The translations under genes and the position numbers were made by a program. Shown here one piece after another: positions 16,741-23,775 of a DNA stretch of 23,775 bases; position 1 is the first letter of the stretch, and every line of letters begins with the position of its first letter. The notes beneath the pieces were generated by a model. The model saw nothing but the letters and a program-made list of their open reading frames with translations. It had not been told where the DNA came from and ran no database searches. The DNA comes from an uncultured Bacilli bacterium. GTDB taxonomy: Bacteria > Bacillota_I > Bacilli_A > RF39 > UBA660. The stretch is from the NCBI GenBank assembly GCA_934097105.1, contig CAKONI010000010.1:1-23775 (forward strand). Direction: 5' to 3'.

Positions 16741-17642
16741 TCATTCATCTCCTCATAATTAGTAATTAGTAATTCAGAAATTTCTCCTCTTCCTTTTGCA
16801 TTTGCATTAATCATCCTTTTGGCAGAAATCTCATTTATATTAAATCCCTTATATATGTCCTCAAAGAAATTGTCCTCTTTATTAGTATTTTTAGGATTCG
16901 AATTTGACAACATTAATTTGGCATTCTTTGAATCTAGCTCTTTGAAATACTTAGCTAGATCCTTTTGATTTTCATCATTGAAATCTTCTTTAGTGTATGA
17001 TGTAAATCCAGAGGTTATTGATAATGGTCTATATGGTGGATCAAAATAAACAAAAGTTTTTTCATCAATATATTCACTGCTCTTTCTATAATCCCCATAT
17101 TCAAATCTAACATTTTGTATTAATTTTGATAAGTTTCTTAGATTTTTTGCATCACATATTGTTGGATTTTTATATTTACCACATGGCACATTAAATTCTC
17201 CATTTTTATTAACTCTATATAATCCATTAAAACATGTCCTATTTAAAAATATAAATTCTGATGCTCTTTTTATATTATGATTTTCCTCTAATTTATAAGA
17301 ATTATATTCTTTTCTAATATCATAGAAAAATTTCTGTCTATCTTCACTCTCTAATTTCAAAAAATCTTTTTCTTTTATTTCTAATTCTTTTATTAAATCT
17401 TCAACACTTTCTTTGATAGTATTATAACAGTTTATTAAATCTCTATTTATATCAAATGCATATGCCTCTTTAACATCATATTGTTGTAAAATATTTATTA
17501 AAACAGCTCCACCACCAACAAATGGTTCTACATATTTATCTATTTTTCCATTTTCAAGTTCAAATGGATAAAAGTTTTTTAATTGAAATATTAAACCACC
17601 TTTTCCACCTGCCCATTTTACAAATGGTTTTACATTCTCCAT
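16695..17642 (-). CDS. dpnM: Dam/DpnM-like adenine-N6 DNA methyltransferase (GATC)
   Basis: 315 residues, class alpha: KPFVKWAGGKGG at the N-terminus, YVEPFVGGGAVLIN (SAM site around 39-50), AYAFDINRDLI, EFIFLNRTCFNGLYRVNKNGEFNVPCG and the catalytic FDPPYRPLS (DPPY 201-204). These are hallmarks of the Dam/DpnM family that methylates adenine in double-stranded GATC. AGGAGG stands upstream of the ATG. The gene is second in the operon, 15 bases after the small regulator. The C-terminus is somewhat longer than usual because of the overlap with the DpnA-like gene. Confidence 0.93.
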   Translation of the reverse strand: MENVKPFVKWAGGKGGLIFQLKNFYPFELENGKIDKYVEPFVGGGAVLINILQQYDVKEAYAFDINRDLINCYNTIKESVEDLIKELEIKEKDFLKLESEDRQKFFYDIRKEYNSYKLEENHNIKRASEFIFLNRTCFNGLYRVNKNGEFNVPCGKYKNPTICDAKNLRNLSKLIQNVRFEYGDYRKSSEYIDEKTFVYFDPPYRPLSITSGFTSYTKEDFNDENQKDLAKYFKELDSKNAKLMLSNSNPKNTNKEDNFFEDIYKGFNINEISAKRMINANAKGRGEISELLITNYEEMNECIQENSILKKVALN

Positions 17643-17657
17643 AGTTTCCTCCTATTT

Positions 17658-17855
17658 TTATTTCATCTCTACAATGTCATCTAATGTACAATCTAGAACT
17701 TTACAAATCCTGACTAATGTTTCCATCTTTACCATTTCGTTCTTACCCATCTTAGCCATTTCATTTGTAGTTATCCCTGCTTTCTCACTTAAGTGAGTCT
17801 TATTAATCTTCTTGTCTATCATCAATTTCCATAGTTTATCATAATTTACTTGCAT
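17658..17855 (-). CDS. XRE-family regulator of the restriction operon
   Basis: 65-residue Cro/C1-type helix-turn-helix protein. The HTH runs about 17-40 (INKTHLSEKAGITTNEMAKM) and a short dimerisation-like tail ends LDCTLDDIVEMK. GGAGGA precedes the ATG. It is the first gene of the restriction operon, which is the position and size of the controller proteins of many type II systems; these first let the methylase accumulate and then the endonuclease. The palindromic half-sites at 17919-17946, on top of the promoter, are its likely operators. DNA binding is inferred. Confidence 0.85.
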   Translation of the reverse strand: MQVNYDKLWKLMIDKKINKTHLSEKAGITTNEMAKMGKNEMVKMETLVRICKVLDCTLDDIVEMK

Positions 17856-17894
17856 AAATTATTCCTCCATAAAACGATTTTTTATTACAAAAAC

Positions 17895-17923
17895 ATTCTA
17901 TCATTTTATCTCTTTTTATTCAA
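17895..17923 (-). promoter_or_regulatory. Promoter of the restriction operon
   Basis: On the minus strand TTGAAT (17918-17923) and TAGAAT (17895-17900) are spaced by 17 bases, about 40 bases before the regulator's start codon. This is a good vegetative promoter match for a low-GC Gram-positive. Confidence 0.65.
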
Positions 17924-17946
17924 GATTTTCTTGAATATTTCAAGAA
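17919..17946. promoter_or_regulatory. Tandem palindromic operator
   Basis: Three alternating half-sites are placed ten bases apart: TTCAAGA (17919-17925), TCTTGAA (17929-17935) and TTCAAGA (17939-17945). The last two form the perfect palindrome TTCTTGAATATTTCAAGAA (17928-17946), and the first two form another overlapping it. The first half-site covers the -35 element, so a bound dimer would repress. The adjacent XRE regulator is the likely ligand. Confidence 0.65.
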
Positions 17947-18248
17947 GTTTTTCAACAATATATTTTATATTAAACTATACTTTACTAATCTATCCTTACC
18001 TATCCTTATCTGTGTATCCAAACTGTATACAAATTGTATACAAATGGTTGTCGCTTGGTATACCAATGGTTGACCAACCTTTTCCAAAAAACTCACGTAA
18101 AAATTTACTTTTGTGTGAATGTAGGTGGGCTATGGGTGGACAAAAAAATATAAAGAATTGACCTTTGATGGTGGGGGATTGTTATTTTTCCTTTCCTACC
18201 ATCTTTAGCAATTCTAAATTTTTATTAAATATATTCTTCTATGTTTTA
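17947..18248. other. Intergenic region rich in palindromes
   Basis: No gene is supported here. The middle holds two TGTATACA palindromes 11 bases apart (18024-18031, 18035-18042), the 12-base palindrome TTGGTATACCAA (18055-18066), AATGGTTG twice (18043-18050, 18065-18072), GGTTG-AC-CAACC (18068-18079) and a TTCACACAAAAGT motif on the minus strand (18107-18119). It could be an origin, transfer or regulator-binding region. The part after 18170 shows nothing. Confidence 0.5.
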
Positions 18249-19001
18249 TTAATATGTTGCTTCTTTTTGATTTACATACGATTCAAATTTATCTCCAAAT
18301 AATGTTTCTGGTCTTAAATACTTTTCATATTCTGTATCTCTCCATTCCTTATACTTTTTATTTATAACATTAATAAAATCTTGTTCTGTGTATCCTTCGT
18401 TAATCTGTTTAGTTATAAGTTGTCTAATAGTTTTTGAATTTTCATTATAATTAGAACCTATTATTCTATTTAAGTAAAAAATTATTTCATTATAATGAAG
18501 GTCAGGATCTTCTTCTAATATATATTCTTTTTCTTTCTCTTTTTTCTTATTTCTATTTTCTTTTTCTAAATCTATTTCTTCTTCTATATCTGTTAGACAA
18601 TTGTCCGCCTCTTTGTCTGCTTTTCTTTTTCTATACTGTTGTTTTTTTACAGTTCAAACAGTTGTTTGATTTGTATATTTCAATGCTTTAGGAACATAGT
18701 AACTGTTTTCCTTTTTTTCTATTAAATCTGCTTTTTCAAAAATAGCCAATGCTTTTTCTATAAAATCAACCTCTTGAAATGTTTCTATTGCAATTTCTTC
18801 AGTAGTATATGGTTCCTCCATTTTTCCTATCATTCTTACAAGTTTTCCATTTCTATTTTTTGCAATCATCATTAACCTTAAAAAAGTTAATACCATTTTT
18901 GCTCCATCTTTCTGTTTCTCAATCCACCTCATTGTGTCACCATTTAAAAACGAATCAAATAATTTCAGAAAATAAAATGAATCACTTCTATATTTGCTCA
19001 T
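18249..19001 (-). pseudogene. Phage-type replisome organizer, broken by in-frame stop
   Basis: The first part (MSKYRSDSFYFLKL.., about 115 residues) looks like a replisome-organizer N-terminal domain. A TGA at 18654-18656 stops it after ..TNQTTV. The same frame then stays open for 135 codons to a TAA at 18249. It reads through a basic, then Glu/Lys-rich linker into IIFYLNRIIGSNYNENSKT..KYKEWRDTEYEKYLRPETLFGDKFESYVNQ, the conserved C-terminal domain of phage replisome proteins. One base change would restore a normal protein of about 250 residues. The start at 19001 has GGAGG upstream. It probably initiated replication of the element. A shortened 115-residue product could still be made. Confidence 0.8.
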
Positions 19002-19161
19002 AACATCCTCCAATATATTTTGATGGATTTAGGCATATAAGTTGATTTTTTAGTAGTTCTGTGTTATTATGCTTATAGTTAAATAAATAACTTGAAAAAG
19101 GGAATTTAATGTATTCGTGCTCATTTATAAAATACATTCTATTCTCTATTTTTTTACTCAT
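18988..19161 (-). CDS. Small hypothetical protein (57 residues)
   Basis: An ATG at 19161 overlapping the excisionase stop opens a 57-codon frame that ends inside the first codons of the replisome gene. A GAGG lies about ten bases before the ATG. The product is polar with aromatic residues and no motif I recognise. The tight packing on both sides, typical of element operons, is the main support. The overlap with the downstream ribosome binding site would couple the two genes. Confidence 0.45.
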   Translation of the reverse strand: MSKKIENRMYFINEHEYIKFPFSSYLFNYKHNNTELLKNQLICLNPSKYIGGCYEQI

Positions 19162-19348
19162 CTTTCATTACCTCACAATTTCTAAAGCACTGATTATTAA
19201 TCCATAGATCGATAAGACTTTTTTTGAAGAATACTCTATATGCAACTCTAAAGCTTGGAATTTGATTATTCTTTAGTAGCTTTCTGATTGTAGATTGACT
19301 ACAATGTAAATATTCTGCTACTTCATTTACTGTAAAAACTTCATTCAT
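19154..19348 (-). CDS. xis: Excisionase-family helix-turn-helix protein
   Basis: 64 residues with the MerR/HTH_17-like pattern of small excisionases: FTVNEVAEYLHCSQSTIRKLLKNNQIPSFRV, a helix-turn-helix with a short wing, followed by YRVFFKKSLIDLWINNQ. AGGAGA precedes the ATG. Such proteins bend DNA at attachment sites and direct the integrase to excise rather than insert. It is divergent from the repressor-integrase pair, with the regulatory region at 19349-19574 between them, the usual layout of the control region of integrative elements. It may also act as a transcription regulator. Confidence 0.8.
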   Translation of the reverse strand: MNEVFTVNEVAEYLHCSQSTIRKLLKNNQIPSFRVAYRVFFKKSLIDLWINNQCFRNCEVMKDE

Positions 19349-19419
19349 TCTTTTATCTCCTTTCTTTTATTCTTTTTATTAATAAAACCGTGTTTTCACC
19401 TCCAATCCTCATCAATAAC

Positions 19420-19447
19420 TTGACTTTTTCGCACAAAAGTATATAAT
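19420..19447 (+). promoter_or_regulatory. Promoter of the repressor-integrase operon
   Basis: TTGACT (19420-19425) and TATAAT (19442-19447) with a 16-base spacer, oriented toward the repressor gene 120 bases downstream. The -10 is near consensus. Confidence 0.7.
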
Positions 19448-19470
19448 GTAATTGTTTAGAACACTTTTGT
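19433..19470. promoter_or_regulatory. Inverted-repeat operator at the repressor promoter
   Basis: ACAAAAGT (19433-19440) and ACTTTTGT (19463-19470) face each other around the -10 element. A related TTCACACAAAG lies at 19514-19524 and another copy (TTCACACAAAAGT, minus strand) at 18107-18119. The set looks like binding sites of the element's XRE repressor, giving autoregulation and control of the divergent excisionase operon. Confidence 0.5.
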
Positions 19471-19574
19471 TTGTAATTAGATTTAAACATAGGACTATAC
19501 TGATGTCAATGCTTTCACACAAAGATGTATATTTAATTTTTTAAATTAAAAAATAAACACGGAGGTATTTGAAT

Positions 19575-20492
19575 TTGAAATTATATGAAAAATTAAAATT
19601 ATTAAGAGAAGAAAAAGGTATTACTCAAGATAAGCTTATAAAAGATACTGGGCTATCTGCACAAGCTATAAGAAATTATGAAAATCCAGAATTGGATCGA
19701 CTTCCTAATACCGTTCAACTTAAAATGCTGAAAGACTATTTCGGAGTAACTTATGAATACTTATTAGATGAAAATTGTCAAAACAAAACTGTCGAATCTG
19801 TTAATATCGGAAAAAAATTAAACCTTTCAGATAAATCTATTCAACAAATAATAAGCCTACAAAACCATAAAACATTTTCTGGAGACAACTTAATCGATAA
19901 AGAATCTCCTATCACTTTTGATAGATGGCTTTCTAGCTTTGATAGTTTATCTTTATTCGTATCATACATTACCGATTATTATGTATTAAACAATTTATTG
20001 CAATGTACTCAATATTTTTCTGGTTTATTAGAATTAGCTCCATATATTGTAAATTGCTTGAATAATAACAAAAAGGATTTAGAATTTTTATTTGAATTAT
20101 TAGATAGCAATATTTTAACCTATAAAAAATGCGTAACACATGGAGATACATCATCTAAATTAGATAATAACTCATATAATGAACTTAATTCCTATTTATC
20201 TAAATTAAAGAAATATTGTAGTTCTTATAAGCCTACTTCTAATAAAAACTCTTTAACAAAAAAGAAATTAGAATTGGATGATGAATTATTCAACATTCTA
20301 AATGAAATCACAGAAATTGGTGCTAAATCATATCTATTTACACATGATGATTTACAATTCTGTGAATACAAAATAACTGAATGTATTAGAGACTATTTAC
20401 ACTATATTTCTGTGAGAAATGAGAAAATTGCTATTCCTTCTGAATATCAAAAACATATTAAGCAACTAAGGAAGGACGGCAAAATCAAATGA
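19575..20492 (+). CDS. XRE-family repressor of the integrative element
   Basis: 305 residues. The N-terminus is a Cro/C1 helix-turn-helix (LYEKLKLLREEKGITQDKLI.., then GLSAQAIRNYE), and the rest is a long helical domain of unknown fold without a LexA-like protease motif. I chose the TTG at 19575, nine bases after GGAGG; the in-frame TTG at 19569 is only three bases from it. It overlaps the integrase start by four bases (ATGA), so both are translated from one message. By position it should hold the divergent xis-replication operon off. The large C-terminal part may sense a signal, which cannot be told from sequence. Confidence 0.85.
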   Translation: MKLYEKLKLLREEKGITQDKLIKDTGLSAQAIRNYENPELDRLPNTVQLKMLKDYFGVTYEYLLDENCQNKTVESVNIGKKLNLSDKSIQQIISLQNHKTFSGDNLIDKESPITFDRWLSSFDSLSLFVSYITDYYVLNNLLQCTQYFSGLLELAPYIVNCLNNNKKDLEFLFELLDSNILTYKKCVTHGDTSSKLDNNSYNELNSYLSKLKKYCSSYKPTSNKNSLTKKKLELDDELFNILNEITEIGAKSYLFTHDDLQFCEYKITECIRDYLHYISVRNEKIAIPSEYQKHIKQLRKDGKIK

Positions 20493-21630
20493 GTGTACGA
20501 GAAATAAAAAGAAATCAAGTTTATCAAATTGAAATTCCAATAGCTTACATGGCTGATGGAACAAGAAAAAGACATTTTGAAACTTTTTATGGAGGTAAAA
20601 AAGATGCGCTTCTTAGAGAAGCAAAATTAAAAATAGAATTTAAAACTGGAAACTTTCCAGAAAAGCAAAACATTAATTTTGAAATATTCAGCGAGCAGTA
20701 TTTGACCTATCAAAAGCCTATTCTATCCCCTAAAACATATAAAACATATAGTGATAGAGTAAAAATAATTAATGAACATATTGGATATATAAAACTAAAA
20801 AATATAAATACAAAAATTCTTGATAAATTCTATAGCTATTTAAGAGATAAGCATATAAATAAAAGAGGAAAACCATATAGTCCTACTACAATTCAAGCTT
20901 ATTATGCATTAATAAATAATATGTTGCAGGTTGCTGTAAAATGGGATTATATTTCAAATAATCCAAATGTAAGAATTGAAAAGCCTAAAAGAGCTAGAGC
21001 CAATATTAGTTATTATTCAGCTGAAGAAATTACAAAACTTCTTGAATGTCTTTCTAATGAACCTTTAAAATATCAAGCAATTGTTACTCTTGCTCTTGAT
21101 CTTTCTTGCAGACGTGAAGAACTTACTGGTTTAACCTGGGAAGATGTTGATTTAGAAGCAGGCAAAATCATTATTAATAAAACAACTCAATATATTGACA
21201 GACGTATTTATGAAAAAGAGACAAAATCTGTTAATAGTGACAGAATCAATTATATTAATCCATACACTATTGAGCTACTAAAAAGATATAAAAAAGAACA
21301 ACTTGAAAAACAATTAAAACTTGGTTCAAAATGGATTAAAACTAATAGAGTTTTTACAACAGATTTTGACGGAAATATTCATCCTGATACTCCCACTAAA
21401 ATATTTGAAAAAATTATAAAAAATACAATTTAAAATATCTTACTTTTCACGGTCTAAGGCATACAGGTATTTCACATATGATTGCAAGAGGATTTCAAGC
21501 ACAAGTGAACAGTAGAAAAGTTGGCCATTCAAGTGTACAGGTTACTGATACTTATTATTTTCCTTTCTTTGAAGATGAATTTAAACAAGCAGCAAATTCT
21601 ATTAGTGATGTTTTTGAAAAAGTACAATAA
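20489..21630 (+). pseudogene. int: Tyrosine-recombinase integrase, frameshifted
   Basis: Tn916-like tyrosine recombinase. It has an N-terminal arm-binding domain (QIEIPIAYMADGTRKRHFET), a core-binding SAM-like domain (about 60-160) and a catalytic domain with R208 in LSCRREELTGLTWEDVD. The frame ends at 21433 after ..KIIKNTI. In the -1 frame the protein goes on from YNLKYLTFHGLRHTGISHM through KVGHSSVQVTDTYYF to a TAA at 21630, giving the HxxR, GH and nucleophilic Tyr boxes. Joined, it would be about 380 residues, the family's usual length. The break lies at an A6 run (21418-21423) within A-AAA-AAT, so one lost A, a base-calling error or -1 slippage could each explain it. Without the C-terminus it has no nucleophile. 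Confidence 0.85.
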
Positions 21631-21634
21631 GAAA

Positions 21635-21670
21635 GACGAGATACATTATTCTGATCCCGTCTATTTTTTT
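21635..21670. terminator. Terminator after the integrase
   Basis: GACGAGAT (21635-21642) pairs with ATCCCGTC (21654-21661), with one mismatch, and is followed by TATTTTTTTA. It ends the rightward integrase operon and lies against the stop of the leftward KAP gene. Confidence 0.7.
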
Positions 21671-23567
21671 ATTCTTGCAGTTTAGTTTGAATTTTTCTTA
21701 AAACATTATTCATATATTCAATAATTTCAATTTTAGTAATGCCAAACGATGTTTTATCCATGTCGTCAAGTTCCTTTATTAATTTTTCTATATTTTCTTT
21801 ATCTGCCGAATAATATTCACTAAGATTTGAAAAATTGTATATTGCATCTAAGCAATATTTAAAATAATATATATTATTGCTATCACTTTCTTTTATTTTA
21901 GCAATTATTGTTTCAACATTTAATTCTTTCATAAATCCCTTTTTATTTAAATACTGTTGTCTGTTATCCTTAACGAATTCATATAATTCTATTCCCCAAT
22001 CTTTAGATTCAAATACCTTCTCTATCGTCTTTTTATTTTCAATAACATTAGTTGCATTTATTTTTTCTTTAATATCTTCAACATGCTTGTAATATATATT
22101 AGCGATTTTTTTACTATCAATAAACTCATGAAAATCAAGGTATTCTATTTTTTGCCTTTCTAATTGATTTTTCATTTCATTAATTATTTCATTAATTAGA
22201 TCAACTTGAAAATTTAGATTTTCAATACGTGATAAATAATATAATATTTTAGGAAATAATCTATAATTGTATTGTCCTTTTTTTACATTTTCATTTATTC
22301 TATCTAATGCTTGTTTTATACTATCATCATCCAAGACCCAATAATTCTGTAATTTATAAAAAGGATCATCCTTATCTAAATCATCAAATTTTAATTCTTT
22401 ATAATATTTAATGCTTTTAGAAATTTTACTTTCATCTAATTTTCCTGTAATAATAAAATCGTTTACAAAATCAAATGCTGTAAAATAACTTTTAAAATTA
22501 TAACTTTTATCATCATATAACGATACAGCTACATTACACATACAACCATCTAATATCTTTTCAACTCTTATACCACTTTTTAATCCTATTGCACAAAAAA
22601 TTGTATTTCTATATACTAATCCTAATATTCTGTCCGTATCTTCAATTTCCTTTACTTTATTATATAAAGTTTCAAATATGTCTAATATATATACTACCGT
22701 CCTTATATTTTTACATTGATTTACTTCCATAATATTTATAAAAACTTTTTTATAATCTTGTAAAAATTTATATAATTTAGTATTTTTATCTTTATATTCA
22801 ACAATAAGTTGATCATATACTATTGATAAATCTGGTTCATATTTAATTGTAAATCCTATTAATTTTTCTTTAATAGCTTTATACTTTTTATTTTCTTCAT
22901 ATAGATATTCAATCCTATTTTTTAATTTATCTAATGTAATTTTATTATTATCGCTTGACATAGCTTGATTTTTTGTTTTATTGTCTTCTTTAAAATCTAA
23001 ATTATTATTTAAGCACGACATAACCTTCAATTCGTAATTTGTATCAAAATTCAATTTGTTTATTTCATTTTCATTTGCTATTATAATAACTTTTACATTT
23101 TTATGTTCTACATACTCATTTATGTACCCTAACACTTCATTAATAGATATATCGCATCTTTCTAGATCATCAAATATCAATACATATTTTTTTATATCAT
23201 TAAATAAAGATACAATACCACTAATATCAATGTTTTTGATTCCTCCTAATTTAATATTGAAAATGTTTTCTATCGTTATTTCTGCGATTTTTCCAGTTTC
23301 TTCTCCTAATTTTTTTACTTTTTTATTAATCTTTATTTTTTTATCTATAATAGCATAATATATTTTCTTATTTATTTCTTCCTTACTTTTTACTCCATAC
23401 AAAGATATGTATACTTTATTAGCATCTTCTTTTTTTATATATTCATTTTTAATAAAGTGTGTTTTTCCACACCCCCATTCACCATCTATTAGAATAGCAT
23501 ATTGCTTCTTTGGATTATTAATATACTCCTCTAGCACTTCTATTATTTCTTTATTATTTAAATACAT
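21669..23567 (-). CDS. KAP-family P-loop NTPase
   Basis: 632 residues. The N-terminus carries a STAND/KAP-like NTPase core: ILIDGEWGCGKTHF (Walker A, K35-T36), YISLYGVKSKEEI and YVLIFDDLERCDI (Walker B, D133-D134), with INEVLGYINEYVEHKNVKVIIIANENEI after it. The EWGxGKTxF and DDLER forms are typical of the KAP family. The remaining 450 residues are helical and charged, without visible catalytic motif. I see none of the membrane helices often inserted in KAP proteins. GGAGATG precedes the start. It is the last cargo between the integrase and the tRNA, a spot that often holds defence genes. A role in phage exclusion is inferred only. Confidence 0.8.
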   Translation of the reverse strand: MYLNNKEIIEVLEEYINNPKKQYAILIDGEWGCGKTHFIKNEYIKKEDANKVYISLYGVKSKEEINKKIYYAIIDKKIKINKKVKKLGEETGKIAEITIENIFNIKLGGIKNIDISGIVSLFNDIKKYVLIFDDLERCDISINEVLGYINEYVEHKNVKVIIIANENEINKLNFDTNYELKVMSCLNNNLDFKEDNKTKNQAMSSDNNKITLDKLKNRIEYLYEENKKYKAIKEKLIGFTIKYEPDLSIVYDQLIVEYKDKNTKLYKFLQDYKKVFINIMEVNQCKNIRTVVYILDIFETLYNKVKEIEDTDRILGLVYRNTIFCAIGLKSGIRVEKILDGCMCNVAVSLYDDKSYNFKSYFTAFDFVNDFIITGKLDESKISKSIKYYKELKFDDLDKDDPFYKLQNYWVLDDDSIKQALDRINENVKKGQYNYRLFPKILYYLSRIENLNFQVDLINEIINEMKNQLERQKIEYLDFHEFIDSKKIANIYYKHVEDIKEKINATNVIENKKTIEKVFESKDWGIELYEFVKDNRQQYLNKKGFMKELNVETIIAKIKESDSNNIYYFKYCLDAIYNFSNLSEYYSADKENIEKLIKELDDMDKTSFGITKIEIIEYMNNVLRKIQTKLQE

Positions 23568-23660
23568 TGCTTTTCATCTCCATTATTGTTTTTTCTTATT
23601 ATATCACGCTTTTTAGATTTTGCTAATATACTTTCAAAATTTCCGCCGTTTTTCTCAAAA

Positions 23661-23693
23661 ATAAAAAAATCAAGGAACTTTGAATCCCTTGAT
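23661..23693 (-). terminator. Terminator of the tRNA-fMet transcript
   Basis: On the minus strand ATCAAGG and CCTTGAT form a 7-bp stem followed by TTTTTTATTTTT. It begins six bases after the tRNA 3' end. Confidence 0.75.
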
Positions 23694-23698
23694 AAATC

Positions 23699-23774
<76 letters not shown>

Positions 23775-23775
23775 A

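Noticed and set aside
17850..18161. 103-codon open frame on the plus strand
   Set aside because: It lies over the restriction promoter, the operators and the palindrome cluster, and its composition is Phe/Leu/Tyr-rich translation of AT-rich DNA.
18654..18656. TGA as selenocysteine or recoded codon in the replisome gene
   Set aside because: There is no cysteine-like context and no reason for selenocysteine in this family, and UGA ends other genes in the window.

Overview
The window looks like a very AT-rich Bacillota (probably clostridial) chromosome. The evidence is strong GGAGG-type ribosome binding sites, a TnpV-type transposon gene, a Firmicutes-type replisome organizer, a Tn916-like integrase and a DpnII-type restriction system. 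UGA acts as an ordinary stop throughout. No species can be named from the sequence alone.

Left part (1-5711): a type V-A CRISPR-Cas locus on the minus strand. It has ten identical 36-bp repeats plus one decayed terminal repeat, a leader, cas2, a short apparent 3' remnant of cas1, and a full-length cas12a. cas4 and nearly all of cas1 are missing, so the system looks able to interfere but not to acquire spacers on its own. The leader holds a perfect 19-nt palindrome and an inverted, degenerate repeat. The 10 bases after that degenerate repeat recur, beside a TTTV PAM, in the cas12a upstream region. A coiled-coil DIP1984-like gene diverges from cas12a.

Right part (about 6111-23774): this looks like one integrated island of roughly 17.6 kb. 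Its right end abuts the 3' end of an initiator tRNA-fMet gene on the minus strand. Its left end carries a diverged copy of the 3' half of that tRNA in the same orientation (30 of 35 bases identical). From left to right it holds: a TnpV gene and a small partner; a TrlF-type PHP/ABC-ATPase and a membrane protein; a long minus-strand operon with a DpnII (GATC) restriction-modification system; a pseudogenised replisome organizer, a small ORF and an excisionase; a plus-strand repressor-integrase pair with the integrase frameshifted; and a KAP-type P-loop NTPase next to the tRNA.

The most interesting part is the restriction operon. It starts with a small XRE regulator, then a DpnM-like and a DpnA-like methylase. 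Four genes follow (ParB-like, PD-(D/E)XK nuclease-like, SNF2 helicase, second ParB-like) before the DpnII endonuclease. Classical dpnII operons run dpnM-dpnA-dpnB with nothing between. Tight spacing and overlaps suggest that the four genes are expressed with the restriction system and may form an accessory or composite defence module. Together with Cas12a, TrlF and KAP proteins the window is a dense defence region. The mobility genes of the island look decayed.
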